The notes under the pieces: generated by a model
Seen by the model: the letters and a program-made list of their open reading frames with translations, nothing else
What the model was told of the DNA's origin: nothing
The model's database searches: none
Translations under genes and position numbers: made by a program
Part shown: positions 33,301-43,235 of the stretch, one piece after another
Layout: each line of letters begins with the position of its first letter
How positions within the stretch are numbered: position 1 is the first letter of the stretch
Assembly (NCBI GenBank): GCA_039583875.1
Contig: CM077166.1
Coordinates: forward strand, 81,280,564-81,344,563
Source: Platanthera guangdongensis
Taxonomy: Eukaryota; Streptophyta; Magnoliopsida; Asparagales; Orchidaceae
Length of the DNA: 64,000 nucleotides
Direction: 5' to 3'

Positions 33301-35218
33301 CGATCACGAGGCACTGCGGTTCATCAATGGCCAACATAAAATCAGCCCGCGACACGCTAAGTGGGTATCTTTCCTACAGGGTTACACTTTTAACCTCAAA
33401 CACCTTAAAGGAGCTGACAATCGAGTCGCGGATGCTCTTAGTCGCCTGACCCTGTTACTCACCACTATGGAGGTTAACGTGGTAGGATTCGAGCGAATCA
33501 AGGACGAGTACGCCACATGTCCAGACTTTCAGGATGCATATTTGTCTGCCCAAGATAGCTCCCCCACGATTATATCTGCGTTCGTCATTAAGGATGGCTA
33601 CCTATTTAGACATGGGAAGTTATGTATCCCGCAGTCATCGCTACGCCTTCATATCATCTGGGAATTGCATAGTGGAGGGTTGAGTGGTCATTTCGGTAGG
33701 GATAAGACCATTACGTTAGTTGAGGAGAAATTCTATTGGCCAAAACTTAAGGCAATGGTGGGAAGGGTAGTTAGTAGTTGTCGTACCTGTCAGGTATCCA
33801 AGGGCACCAAGACCAATGTAGGATTATATACGCCCCTGCCTATCCCTTCCACGCCATGGGAAGACGTGAGTATGGATTTTGTTCTAGGCCTACCCACCAC
33901 CTTACGCCGTCACGATTCTATTTTTGTAGTGGTGGATAGATTCTCTAAAATGGCATATTTTATTCCTTGCGCTAGAACCAACGACGCATCTCACATTGCC
34001 AAATTATATTTTAAGGAAGTAGTTAGTCACCGGGGAGTGCCGAAGACAATAGTCTCGGATAGAGATGTTAAGTATACGAGCTATTTTTGGAAGACACTTT
34101 GGGTCTTGATGGGTACCAAGTTATTGTTTTCCTCAGCCTATCACCCTCAAACCGATGGGCAAACAGAGGTAGTCAATCGGAGCCTAGGAAGCCTCCTTAG
34201 ATGCCTAGTGAGCGATCACAAAGGTACGTGGGATCTTCTTCTTCCCCACGCCCAGTTGGCCTATAATAATTCCCAAAACCGGTCCACTGGTCTGTCTCCA
34301 AATGAGATAGTTCACGGGTACAAGGCCCATGTGCCTCTTGACTTGGTTCCTTTGCCCCCGACATACAAGACAAGTCAATTTGCACAATCCTTCGCCCAAC
34401 ATATTCATGACCTACATGCACGTATACGAGCTACCTTGACTGCTCAATACGAGTCTTATCAGTCGCACGCTAATCTACATAGGAGGGTGTCACACTTCAA
34501 CGTCGGCGATTTGGTCCTAGTCCGGTTAGTTCCCGACCGCTTGCCATCTGGCACCGTTAAAAAGTTGGCACCAAAGCGCGCCGGCCCTTTTCGAATTATA
34601 AAGAAACTAGGTGACAACGCTTTCGTGTTGGATTTGCCAGCTGATTGGGGTATCTCCCCTATTTTTAATGTCTCGGATTTGACGCCGTTTGTTTCTCCTC
34701 CACCTGAGTTGAATTCTTTGTCGTCTTCTCCCTCCACTAAAATTTCTACTGGGTTGGGGAGTGGTAGTTCGGATGATCTCTCTCTTTCGGTCCCCGCAGG
34801 TATAACATCGGATGGTACGTTGCCTTCTTTTTTCCCTACTGCTGACATGTTTCCCAGGTTTCCGAAGACATTTCTCACTCCAGATATGATACTTGCTGCT
34901 GAGTCACTTACCACTCCTGATGGTGCTACCTACCGCTTCCTCATCCGTTGGCGTGACCGCCCCCCTTCCGATGATTCATGGGTACTTGCGACAGAGCTTC
35001 AACGTTTGGATGCCGAGCTTCTCCGCCGCTATCTCTCGGACCACGCATCGGAGATACGTGATTTTGAGTGGGGGAGGATTGATGCCGCTGCCCCTCCGCC
35101 ACTACTTGATGACGATCCAGTTGCCGAGGCTCTACAACATAAAGACCTTCGGAGCCGTGATGACGCTAACGGACGACGCCGCTACAACCTTCGCCCGCGG
35201 CGTGCTACCCTCACTTGA
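30347..35218 (+). CDS. gag-pol polyprotein of the CRM-type chromovirus (1623 aa)
   Basis: One uninterrupted frame from ATG 30347. Gag (about 1-345) has the retrotransposon-gag core (GDPQIFLTWVVDMECYF, LTGRAKTYW) and a CCHC knuckle C330-C333-H338-C343. Protease DSGS is at 423. RT carries the YFDD box at 776-779. RNase H has D924 in TCDASGVGIGGVL. Integrase has an HHCC finger near 1100-1150 and core residues D1197, D1238 and E1274 (DD35E), then a GPF module. A C-terminal chromo-like domain (YRFLIRWRDRPPSDDSWV) follows. The last 45 residues are encoded by the 3' LTR. All catalytic residues are present, so the copy could be active. Upstream 30090-30346 is untranslated leader with A-rich runs. Confidence 0.96.
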   Translation: MRTRHGSEYATPSTSRMAVNEHGDPNTEAIAGLRNEMTELRNMLAQILQNQARPPPPPINVEQPNRRQQTPESDSDEDSPRVPPREHRHDRAYDITRAIKIDAPTYDDMGDPQIFLTWVVDMECYFDWHTLTDHQKVQVARMKLTGRAKTYWLNEERRLGTGNGVPLIGWAVMKNLLTDQYVPAYHRTQMFDELATLRQGSNSVAEYMGELQDRMVCCDLREIPEVTLSRFRKGLHPDIQRKLLRYGHTDLNTTFNAALDIEKHLASKAHSRYSHAKGKSIAGASSSTYQDKGKFRSAESKSVVITARNDKNPASERVPIGKVSKANTTCYSCGIQGHYAFECPTKTKAIALLESTTDLADFVYEAAEESDPEGVPSDLEDEHPVMVMRCILTTPRPLDDWKRTSIFSLIFKSVEKLCKLIIDSGSCVNVISENAVTRMSLTTQPHPAPYQVAWINKVTVPVTKRCLVPLSIKSYTDEVWCDVLPMDACHVLLGRPWLYDRDVTHFGRANTYEFKFNGKVITLRPTVPKEPVALAKDTTVPVERKTLSLVGRKEFVKDPFLDGMMYALVLMSAKGDTRALDELPRELQELLDEYKDVYPDELPSVLPPLRNIQHAIDLIPGSSLPNPPHYRLHPAAHKELQTQIEDLMKKGFIRTSMSPCAVPALLAPKKDGTWRMCVDSRAINKITIKYRFPIPRLDDLLDVLSGATIFSKLDLRSGYHQIRIREGDEWKTAFKSKDGLYEWLVMPFGLSNAPSTFSRMMTHVFQPYMGKFVVVYFDDILVFSTTTAEHVSHMRSVLSTLRKETLYLNLKKWTFYVTEVEFLGYIVGSDGIRVDPNKVKVMMDWPEPTTLREVRSFHGLATFYRRFIKDFSSIMAPISDCMKKGEFTWTRSAATAFQRIKELMTEAPVLYLPDFNKVFELTCDASGVGIGGVLSQEGHPVSYFSEKLAGAKLNYSNYDREFYAVIRCLHHWRHYLLSKEFVILSDHEALRFINGQHKISPRHAKWVSFLQGYTFNLKHLKGADNRVADALSRLTLLLTTMEVNVVGFERIKDEYATCPDFQDAYLSAQDSSPTIISAFVIKDGYLFRHGKLCIPQSSLRLHIIWELHSGGLSGHFGRDKTITLVEEKFYWPKLKAMVGRVVSSCRTCQVSKGTKTNVGLYTPLPIPSTPWEDVSMDFVLGLPTTLRRHDSIFVVVDRFSKMAYFIPCARTNDASHIAKLYFKEVVSHRGVPKTIVSDRDVKYTSYFWKTLWVLMGTKLLFSSAYHPQTDGQTEVVNRSLGSLLRCLVSDHKGTWDLLLPHAQLAYNNSQNRSTGLSPNEIVHGYKAHVPLDLVPLPPTYKTSQFAQSFAQHIHDLHARIRATLTAQYESYQSHANLHRRVSHFNVGDLVLVRLVPDRLPSGTVKKLAPKRAGPFRIIKKLGDNAFVLDLPADWGISPIFNVSDLTPFVSPPPELNSLSSSPSTKISTGLGSGSSDDLSLSVPAGITSDGTLPSFFPTADMFPRFPKTFLTPDMILAAESLTTPDGATYRFLIRWRDRPPSDDSWVLATELQRLDAELLRRYLSDHASEIRDFEWGRIDAAAPPPLLDDDPVAEALQHKDLRSRDDANGRRRYNLRPRRATLT
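35066..35079 (+). other. polypurine tract inside the CRM-type gag-pol frame
   Basis: GAGTGGGGGAGGAT ends at the first base of the 3' LTR and codes for EWGRI within the open frame. The purine run is therefore under both priming and coding constraint. Confidence 0.85.
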
Positions 35219-36229
35219 TGACTATTTTAATTAATTTGTCATGCTTTATTATTTTATGTGCGAATATAAAATTATTCCAATCTTGGTTAATAATTTTATA
35301 TTCATTTGTGACTTGTAATCTTTAATTATTTTCTGCAAACATTTTGGTGTGTATGTAACCGCCCGTATGGATGAGATTTCATCTCCATTATGGACGGTTG
35401 GATCTCTTTTGTAACTCCTATTTAAAGGAGGCTATTATGATGAGTAATGGAATGAAAAGAAAACCTAAACCCCCCCTTTGAAGAATTCGGCCACCATGGA
35501 GAGAGTCCATTAGCCGCCCCCCCCTTTGGTGTGACGCCAAGCCTTGCCTCCTCCATCCCCGTTCGGTGCGACTCCGGCGTGGCTTCCTTTCGGTGCGACT
35601 CCAAGGAAGAAGGTTGCAGCCCATTCGGTGTGAAGCCGGTGGATCCGTGGAGAGAGTGATTCTCCCACCTTATCTTGTGTGATTGTTGTTCTTGGTTGGG
35701 TAACTTCTTCCTCTTAGAGATTCTTGCTTTAGATTTTGTGGAGGTTTTTGCAAACCGTTTCTTCCGTGATTTTTAAATACGTCGCTTGCAAATTCCGATT
35801 TCGATTTCGTTGTTATTGAACCTCTTGTGATCCGGATTGGGTAGATCCGTTGCGAGAGCGAGACTTGGCCTAGCCTTGACTTGCCCTCCAAGATTGGCAC
35901 ATTTTGGTGTTAACAAGGGAGTTAATCACAACTCGAACTCGACCGCCTATTGAAGTTTTCCGCTGCTCCGAAAATAAATTATTGCTGCGTTGAAACAGCT
36001 CAAGTTGGTACAATAGATGCTTGTGTAGGTGCGGTGAGTTGTGTGCTTGTTGGAGAGGTAGGTCCTAAGGACGTTGTATCGAGTCCGGCAATTTTCTCTT
36101 TCGGATTTGGGAGCAAACCCGACCCCTTTTCGCTCGTTTTTGGTCGGAGCCATTCCCTTTGGTTTTATGTCTTGTGATAATATTTTCCGTTAGCGTATTC
36201 GGGCACGAATCACGGTCACCCCTACATCA
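35080..36229 (+). repeat. CRM-type element 3' LTR
   Basis: 1150 bp, TG...CA, the same length as the 5' LTR. It contains the end of gag-pol (stop TGA 35216-35218), TATTTAAAGG at about 35421 and the end CCTACATCA, then the duplicated GAACT. Confidence 0.95.
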
Positions 36230-36234
36230 GAACT

Positions 36235-39198
36235 CCAGTGAAAACCGTCTTTCTGCAACAGCTGAGTGAGGGGGCGGGCTATCTTGCCATAATCCTTCAC
36301 GAACCGCCGATAGTACCCAGTCAGCCCGAGGAAACCCCTCAAAGCCCGGACCGTCGTAGGAGGTGGCCAATCGACCATGCTCGCGATCTTCTTTGGGTCA
36401 GCTTGTACCCCGTGTGCGGACACCAGGTGTCCCAAGTACTCAACCTCCGGCTGTCCAAATGAGCACTTGGACCGCTTGGCGTACAACTTGTGATCTCGCA
36501 GTATGGTGAAGACGGTGCGGACGTGCTGCAAGTGATCCTCCCAATTCCTGCTGTAGATAAGTATATCGTCAAAGAAAACTAGCACATACCTTCGAAGAAG
36601 GGGGCGGAATATTTCATTCATGACTGCCTGGAAGGTCGAAGGTGCGTTGGCCAACCCAAATGGCATCACCAAGAACTCATAGTGACCATCGTGGGTACGG
36701 AAGGCCGTCTTGTGGATGTCGTCCTCCTTCATGCGAATCTGATGGTAACCGGACCGGAGATCCAATTTAGTGAGCAGGTGCGCCCCGTGTAGCTCATCCA
36801 GCAACTCCTCGATCATAGGAATGAGAAATTTGTCCTTGATGGTGGAACTGTTAAGCCCCCGATAATCCACGCAAAATCTCCACGAACCGTCCTTCTTCAC
36901 CAGTATGATCGGGGAAGAGAAAGCACTAGTACTGGGACGTATAATACCGGACGTCAGCATCTCGCATACGTTGCGCTCTATCTCGACCTTCTGAATATGG
37001 GGGTAGCGGTAAGGCCGGATGTTGGTGGGATCCGTCCCAACCTTCAACTGGATCTGATGGTCCCTGAAGCGGGACGGTGGAAGGGAGCGTGGCTCCTGGA
37101 AAACATCATCGTACTGTCCCAAAAGTGCTTGTATCTGCTCGGGCTCTGCGCTAGCCTCTGATCCCACGGGTGCCACCCCCAGAATCATGGCTATTGTCCC
37201 GCCTTGCTCCTCCAGTCTCTGCAAACCCCTGAATGAGATCTCCTTGAGTGGAGATGTCCTGATGCCTTGCAAACAGTGGTCCTTGCCCTGCTGAGTAAAC
37301 TCCAACGTCATCCTGTCCCAATCTGTGGTCACCCGCCGTAACTGCCGGAGCCACTGTACTCCCAAGACCATATCCGAGCCTCGAATGGGGAGAAGGTAGA
37401 CGTCGGTGTGGCAAATGTACCCCGGCATCCGCAGCTCGGCCCCCTTCAGGACCCCTTCGCATCGCAACTTGCTCCCATCCGCAACCATGACCTGGAAGAC
37501 GGCCTCCCGATCAATAGGAATCCCTGTCTTGAGAGCCACCCCGGGGTCAATGAAATTGTGGGTGCTCCCACTATCGACTAGTATAGTAACCCGCTCCTGG
37601 CCAATCTCCCCTGCGATCCGTAAAGTGAGGGGGGCTGTGCACCCTGCCATCGCCTGAAGAGATATTCCAAACTCCGTAAGATCCAAATCATCCTCAACTG
37701 AGTCACCCGTAGTGTCTTCTTCGCCGTCCTCGTTCCGCAACATGAAGACTTGGACCTTCTGACACCGATGCCCCGGAACGAATTTCTCATCACACTTGAA
37801 GCACAACCCCTTGTCCTTTCTGGCCTGCAGCTCCTGCCACGTCAACTTCGTCACAGTGGGACGGCCCCCGGCCGGTGGTTCCTTCCTGATTACCTCTGTC
37901 ACTGTGGGTGCCCGTCCTGTTGTTCGGGTCTTCTGCCGGTTGTACCGCTCCTCCTGTATCCTGGCTAGGCTGATGGCATGACTCAGACTGCGTGGCATGT
38001 ACGCGTGGACCTCGTCTCTCAAATGGTCCTTCAGTCCAGATACAAAACAACTCAGCATTGTCCTTTCTTCCCAATTGACCCGATTGGCCAACCGTTCGAA
38101 TTCTGTCCGGTACTCTGTGACTGATCCCTTCTGCCGCAGCTTCTGTAACATAGCCTCCACATCTTCATACTCTAAGGGCCCGAAACGAGCCGAGAAGGAC
38201 TCCACAAACTCCTCCCACGGTGCGTAATTGCGTCCCCTCAGAAACCACTTGGTCCACTGAAAGGCGTCCTCCTCCAGATGGAAAGACGCCAACTGGACCC
38301 ACTGCCCCTCAGGAATCTCTTGGTACTTGAAGAAAAGCTCAGCCTTCTGGATCCACTCTAAGGCGTCGCCGCCCTTGAACTTAGGGAAGTTCATACGTGT
38401 CAATTTGGGCTGCATGTATGGCCGGGGTTCTGCAGGTGCTGGTGGGTAAGGTTGCGCCGGGGCCACTGCGGCCCCGGGCCGCCCCCGGTCCATGCCGTAG
38501 CCTCCTTGTTGCCCTCCACCCCATGGGTTGCCATTTCCGTAGTCCGCCGGTCCTCCGTAGAGCGGAGGTGTCGGTAGGATGCCCGCCACTCCTCCGATTG
38601 GGACCGCATTCGCTCCAGTTGGTCGAAAAGGGGCCACTCCTTGCCCCGGACCCCGCCAAGAGGGGCCAGCCTGGGTTCCGGGTCCGTTCCAGGCGGACTG
38701 GGCGCCGAACGGCCCGTACGGAGCCGCCAGGCCTTCCGGCAGCCTCCAGCCACCTGGGCGGCGGTAGCCGGCCTCCGTCGACCCCCCGACATTCCCTCCA
38801 GGGCCTCCGTATCTCTCCTGGGTCGATCCGGCCGTGCGGGTGGCGTAGGCGTCGATCCGCGCAGGATCGGCTTCCGCCGATCCCGCAAAGAGGAAACCGC
38901 CCGCTGCAGCCCCCGATCCGGCCCCCTGCTGCCCTCCGCTTCCGATTCCAGTGACGTTCTGCGTAATAGGATGGTAGGAGGCCTCCGTTTCAGATCCTTG
39001 CACCGCGGGATTTTTTCCTTTCAGATTTTGTGCAAGTAGGGTTTTGATCTCCTCCATGCGCGCATCCAAGCGATCCTCTAGGGTTTTCTGAGAGGATTTC
39101 ACTTGTTCTTCGAGCGCCGTCATCGTGTCCGACAACCCTACATAGTTCTCCTCGAGGGATGCAAGCCGCGCGGTTTCGGCTTCTGAGCGAGTCACCAT
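36235..39198 (-). CDS. small chromovirus gag-protease-RT (5' part)
   Basis: Start chosen at ATG 39198 (MVTRSEAETARLAS); the upstream in-frame TTG lies in the primer site. Gag has a coiled coil (about 10-60), a G/P-rich linker and the retrotransposon-gag core (LTRMNFPKFKGGDALEWI, WTKWFLRGRNYAPWEEF). A GLCFKC...GHRC knuckle follows. Protease has ILVDSGSTHNFID. RT has CVDYRGLNSSTIKDKF and the catalytic VFFDDILIYS, ending at FHWSS at the insertion point. No stops. The frame phase matches the 3' part because the inserted 7314 bases (element plus one duplication) are a multiple of three. Confidence 0.94.
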
Positions 39199-39206
39199 CG
39201 TCGCAG

Positions 39207-39226
39207 GATGTTGCTCTGATACCAAA
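39207..39226 (-). other. small chromovirus primer-binding site
   Basis: Minus strand TTTGGTATCAGAGC directly follows the 5' LTR, matching the initiator-methionine tRNA primer site exactly. Confidence 0.9.
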
Positions 39227-39561
39227 TGATAAGACCTTGCAAGTAGAAGAGAGATCTACGGGAAGATTTATAGAGAGAGCAAAGAGAGGAATTAGGGTTA
39301 GGGAGTGAGAGAGAGGAAATACCTTGAGAATGATCATGCATGCCAACGAAAGGGAGCCCCGGGTTTATTAATACCTGGGGCTCAAGGGGGCCGGACGGCC
39401 CCCCCACTTGGGGACTGAACCGGGTCGGTTCAGTCCCCCCTTGGCGTCTTCATAGGTTGGGGGCTGAACCGGATGGTTCAGCCCCGTTGTTTGGCCTCCG
39501 TGCTTTCGGTCGCCGAGTGTACGTTTGCCCTTGAAATTGTAGCGGATGCGGCGGCATAACA
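39227..39561 (-). repeat. 5' LTR of the small chromovirus
   Basis: 335 bp with TG...CA ends; includes a 32-bp segment (around CGGTCGCCGAGTGTACG) missing from the other copy. Followed by the target duplication GAGTG. Confidence 0.93.
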
Positions 39562-39566
39562 GAGTG

Positions 39567-40580
39567 ATTGTTATTTGGATGTTCTATCATGACAGACGAA
39601 TGGATAAATAAGAAACAAAGAACTCTTATAAATTTTTTGGTGAATTCACCAAACGGTACATTTTTCTTGGAATCTGTTGATGCATCTGATTATGCGAAGA
39701 CTGAGGAGATGATGTTTGAATTGTTTGATAGAGTAGTGGAACGTGTTGGAGAGACCAATGTCGTTCAAGTTATTACTGATAGTGTAAACAATAATGTACT
39801 GCAGGTAAATATATCATTAATCATCATTATTTAATATTTATTTAATTTTAATGTCATATATTACTTGGAACGTGTTTGTTAAGAAATAAAAAATTATTGG
39901 AAGCAAAACGACCACATTTATATTGAACATCGTGTGCCGCTCATTGCATCAACTTAATGTTGGAGGATATTGGAAAGATGCCTAGCATTAGTAGAACAAT
40001 TAAAAGAGCAATGATCGTAAATAGTTATATTTACGTTCGGCCTGGACTAGTCAACATGCTAAGGAGCTTCACAGGGCAAGTGAAGCTTGTTAGGCCTGTT
40101 GTTACTACGTTTGCGAATTCTTTCTTTGCTCTTCAGCGCATTCATAAGCAGATGACCAATCTAAGAAAAAAATGTTCTCTTCACCCGAGTGGATATCAAG
40201 CAAGTGGGCAAAGAAAACGAGAGGTAAGCAGTTACTAAACATTATATATATGGTCTCTTTCTGGAGTACTATTGTGTTTATTTTGAAGTTTTTTGGACCA
40301 TTAGTTCAGGTACTAAAATTAGTAGACTAGGAGAAAAGACCGGCTATGAGTTATATCTATGAGGCTATGGATAGAGCGAAAGAAATAATCGTGAACTCTT
40401 TCAATGGGAAAGAGGAAAAATACAAGCACGTCTTGGAGATTATGGACAAGAGATGAGAAGATCATCTTCATATACCATTGCATGCAACAGCTCATTATTT
40501 AAATCCGTAATTTTTCTATTCAAACCCTGAAATGACATTAGATAGAAAAGTCATGAGGTTTATACCAAACAATGCAAAAG
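39567..40580 (+). pseudogene. hAT transposase, middle part (DUF659 and catalytic region)
   Basis: Three exon-like segments. First, 39567-39804: SMTDEWINKKQRTLINFLVN, LESVDASDYAKTEEM and VVQVITDSVNNNVLQ, then donor GTAAAT. Second, about 39890-40223: SCAAHCINLMLEDIGKMP, KLVRPVVTTFANSFFALQR and a GQRKRE end, then donor GTAAGC. Third, about 40330-40580: EKRPAMSYIYEAMDRAKEI and HVLEIMDKR, then stops. These match the DUF659/hAT family across its RNase H-like fold. Frame changes make it nonfunctional. The third segment is cut by the hAT MITE at 40592. Confidence 0.85.
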
Positions 40581-40591
40581 CTCATTCTAAG

Positions 40592-41510
40592 TAGGGGTGA
40601 GCATGAAAAAGCGCAAACCGCAAAAATCGCCCGCACCGCAAAAACCGCACCGATTTTTAAACCGCACCTCGTAGTTTAGGTGCGGTGCAGTTTTGAACTT
40701 TTACAAACCGAGCGCGGTTCGGTGCGGTGCGGTTTTTAGATTTTGAAAACCGCAAAAACCGCACCGCACCGAATATTTTGTGTATTTAAATTTTTATAAT
40801 TATGCGACGTCACATTTAAGTATATTTAGTAAAAGTTGATATATTAATACGATATATTACCGTCATAGTTATTATAATTAGGTGAGATATTTTGCTGAAT
40901 CATCTCTTCCACACACACTATAGTGGAATAAATGTTTAAAACTATAACAAAAACACGACGTACGCATTAGTGGAAATATGACAAGATATGACACAATGAC
41001 GACAAATGATCCATATAGCCGATCACACTATAGTGGGATAAAAGTTTGAGTGTTGTTGTATAAGAATGAAAGAATCTCCTGCAACGAAGTTTAGTGTGAA
41101 AATATTTGTCTATAAAATATGATATTCACAAAATAATATATTGTTCATAAGTTGATATGACATCTCCAAAAAAAAGACAAATAACTGCATCAAATTTTAT
41201 GAAAATAAAATCAACTGTTGTAAGAAAATGATGTAATTTAATACAATAAAGAGAGAAAAACAGCAAAACATAAAATAACTCATAAATTATCAAGCAACAT
41301 TCATAATTTTGATGCTTACTTGTAGTATATGTAAAATACATGTTAAAAACCGCACCGAAACCGCAACCGCACCGCAAAAAACCGCACCGAACCGAAACCG
41401 CACCGCATAATTTCGGTGCAGTGCGGTTTTGCTCGGGCAAAAACCGAGCCCTTACGGTGCAGTTGCGGTTTGGGCCAAAACCGCACCAAACCGTACCGTG
41501 CACACCCCTA
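40592..41510. mobile_element. 919-bp non-autonomous hAT element (MITE-like)
   Basis: Ends are TAGGGGTGAGCA and, on the other strand, TAGGGGTGTGCA. The 8-bp duplication ATTCTAAG flanks it (40584-40591, 41511-41518). Both subterminal regions are packed with AACCGCACCGCA-type words in opposite orientations and could fold on each other; the middle is AT-rich. No coding region. It interrupts the hAT transposase pseudogene. Confidence 0.93.
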
Positions 41511-41518
41511 ATTCTAAG

Positions 41519-42238
41519 TCCTAACATTCAAGATAAAATTACAGACCAAATAAGTTTATATAAAAACGTTGAAGGTTTATTTGGAATGCAATTTGCAGTT
41601 CGACATAGGAAAAGAAAATCCTCAGCTTAGTAAATTAAATATTATTCAAAGTTTCAAACAAATAATTTATTTACTAAGAATGATTTATTAATTTCTTGAT
41701 ATTTATTTTTTGGGGTAGCTGAATGGTGGCAATCATATGCAGTTGATACTCCTAATCTGACTAAATTTGCTATAAAGGTTTTAAGTCTCACTTGCAGTTC
41801 ATCTAGATGTGAGCGTAATTGGAATTTTTTTGAACATGTACGAATTTTTTTGAACAAGTATGTAAATATTAATTTATATCATTATATGATTAATTATTTA
41901 TTTCATTATTTGTTATGTTGCAGGTCCGTAGCAAAAAAAGAAATCGACTATCACAACGACACCTAAATTATTTAATATTTGTAAAATACAATCGCTCCTT
42001 ACGTCGGCGATATGATTCACGTGATTGTATTGATCCGATCTCGCTGAAAGATATTGACGACAACAACGAATGGTTGATGAGAAGAATGTGGGAAGATGAA
42101 GAGATTGAGCAGGATGACGATTTTGTTTTTGATGACAATTTATGGACATGTGATATCGGGTACGGTAACTATGGCCAGTGGAGTAGAAGAGAACATCTAC
42201 TCTACGCGCTTACCCAAAGGGAAGAAGATAGCTGACAA
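41519..42238 (+). pseudogene. hAT transposase, 3' part (dimerisation domain)
   Basis: Segment 1 (41519-41630) reads NIQDKITDQISLYKNVEGLF. Segment 2 (about 41715-41860) is the hAT dimerisation domain: AEWWQSYAVDTPNLTKFAIK, then VLSLTCSSSRCERNWNFFEH. Segment 3 (about 41923-42235) follows an intron: RSKKRNRLSQRHLNYLIFVK, then DPISLKDIDDNNEWL and an acidic tail ending EEDS. The order matches the C-terminus of BED/DUF659/hAT proteins. It is the best preserved part of the gene, but upstream breaks make it dead. Confidence 0.87.
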
Positions 42239-43018
42239 GGGGAGCACATCTAAGATGAGCACACCTACTCCAACAATCCGTACAGATGTTGCCGGGGATG
42301 AAGAAGAAGCCGAGTTCAATGAAGAATAAGAAGATTTTAGTGAAGAAGATGAAACCTTAATTGATTCAGACGATGAATAATTAATACTTAATGATGACGA
42401 GTTCACGAGACCAAGGAAAAATTGAAAAATTATGTGATGACGTGATATTATGTTTTTTTTCTTGCATATTAGTTTAGAGTTTACGAATTTTGACTTTGTA
42501 GTTTATGTTTGTTTTTGGTGCGAAACATTGCAATCTCTTAATATTTTTTTTTCAAATCATTATTTTCAAATATTAATAGCATTTCATTTTCCTGGCTTTC
42601 TATTTGTTATGTAAATTTGTGGCTGAAGTTAATAATTTTCATTATTGTTCAATTGGTGAAAGAGCATATTACTTTAGATGATAATTCATGTGTTTGCCCG
42701 TAACTTACTCCAGTTACCTTGTTTATTCACTTTGAATTTAATTGAAATATTTTCAAGTTGATTTAACTTCATTGTATTCGATTGTATAGCATTTTAATTT
42801 CAATAGTGAATGTTTCTGACTTTGTTAATTTCATCACTTATAGTAATTTTTTATTAGATAGTTGCTTATGCATTGCATGTGCATCATTCTAAAATTTTAA
42901 GACATTTCATGAAACTCACTCATTGGAGTTTTTTACTGCTCATTCTAAAATTTTAAGACATTTCATGAACACTCCCTCATAAGAGATTTTCAAAACATTT
43001 TCCATTTGGCATTCGCGA
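42239..43018. other. AT-rich hAT 3' noncoding stretch
   Basis: No gene seen. It contains a doubled phrase CATTCTAAAATTTTAAGACATTTCATGAA-like (about 42885 and 42940). Probably the 3' noncoding part of the hAT element. Confidence 0.5.
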
Positions 43019-43235
43019 ATTGGGCGCCCAATTGGCTCAATTTCAACGAAATGGGCACCCAATTGGCTCAATTTCAGCAAATTTGGCGCCCAATTGGCTC
43101 AACTTCAACCAATTAGGCGCTCAATTGACTCAACTTCAGCGGATTTGTCCCCCAATTCGCTCAACTTCATCGAATTGGGCCCCCGATTCGCTCAACTTCA
43201 GCGAATTAGACGACCAATTCGCCCAAATTTCCCCC
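43019..43235 (+). repeat. 30-31-bp minisatellite, about seven units
   Basis: Diverging units of about 30-31 bases built on TGGGCGCCCAATTGGCTCAA followed by CTTCAGCGAAT. The first three are closest. GGGCGCCC and CAATTG are palindromic. It lies near the inferred 3' end of the hAT element. Confidence 0.8.

Larger units (their letters stand above)
28921..36229 (+). mobile_element. intact young chromovirus, probably CRM (centromeric retrotransposon) lineage
   Basis: Two 1150-bp LTRs (28921-30070, 35080-36229) are flanked by GAACT (28916-28920, 36230-36234). I count about six substitutions between them, roughly 0.5 percent. PBS, one full gag-pol frame and PPT are present. The gag type, iMet PBS, lack of a classical chromodomain, the C-terminal domain ending in a YL..HAS-like motif and a frame running into the 3' LTR all fit the CRM lineage, known for enrichment at centromeres. 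Lineage rests on remembered family features. It sits between the RT and RNase H codons of the host chromovirus. Confidence 0.92.
26687..39561 (-). mobile_element. small chromovirus (Reina-like Ty3/gypsy), minus strand, split by the CRM-type element
   Basis: Direct LTRs 26687-26989 and 39227-39561 (TGATAAGACC...CATAACA) are flanked by the 5-bp duplication GAGTG at 26682-26686 and 39562-39566. Minus-strand order is 5' LTR (right), PBS, gag-pro-RT (39198-36235), the nested element, RNase H-integrase-chromodomain (28920-26842), PPT and 3' LTR (left). Short LTRs, a single open frame and an LEDK-type chromodomain end fit Reina-like chromoviruses. Roughly eight LTR differences plus a 32-bp gap are visible, so it is recent but older than its insert. 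Confidence 0.93.

Noticed and set aside
36238..38954. Plus-strand frames of 70-185 codons opposite the chromovirus gag
   Set aside because: Shadows of the minus-strand gag coding region with no domain.
39199..39225. Upstream in-frame start for chromovirus gag
   Set aside because: The first codon there is TTG inside the primer-binding site; the first ATG is 39198.
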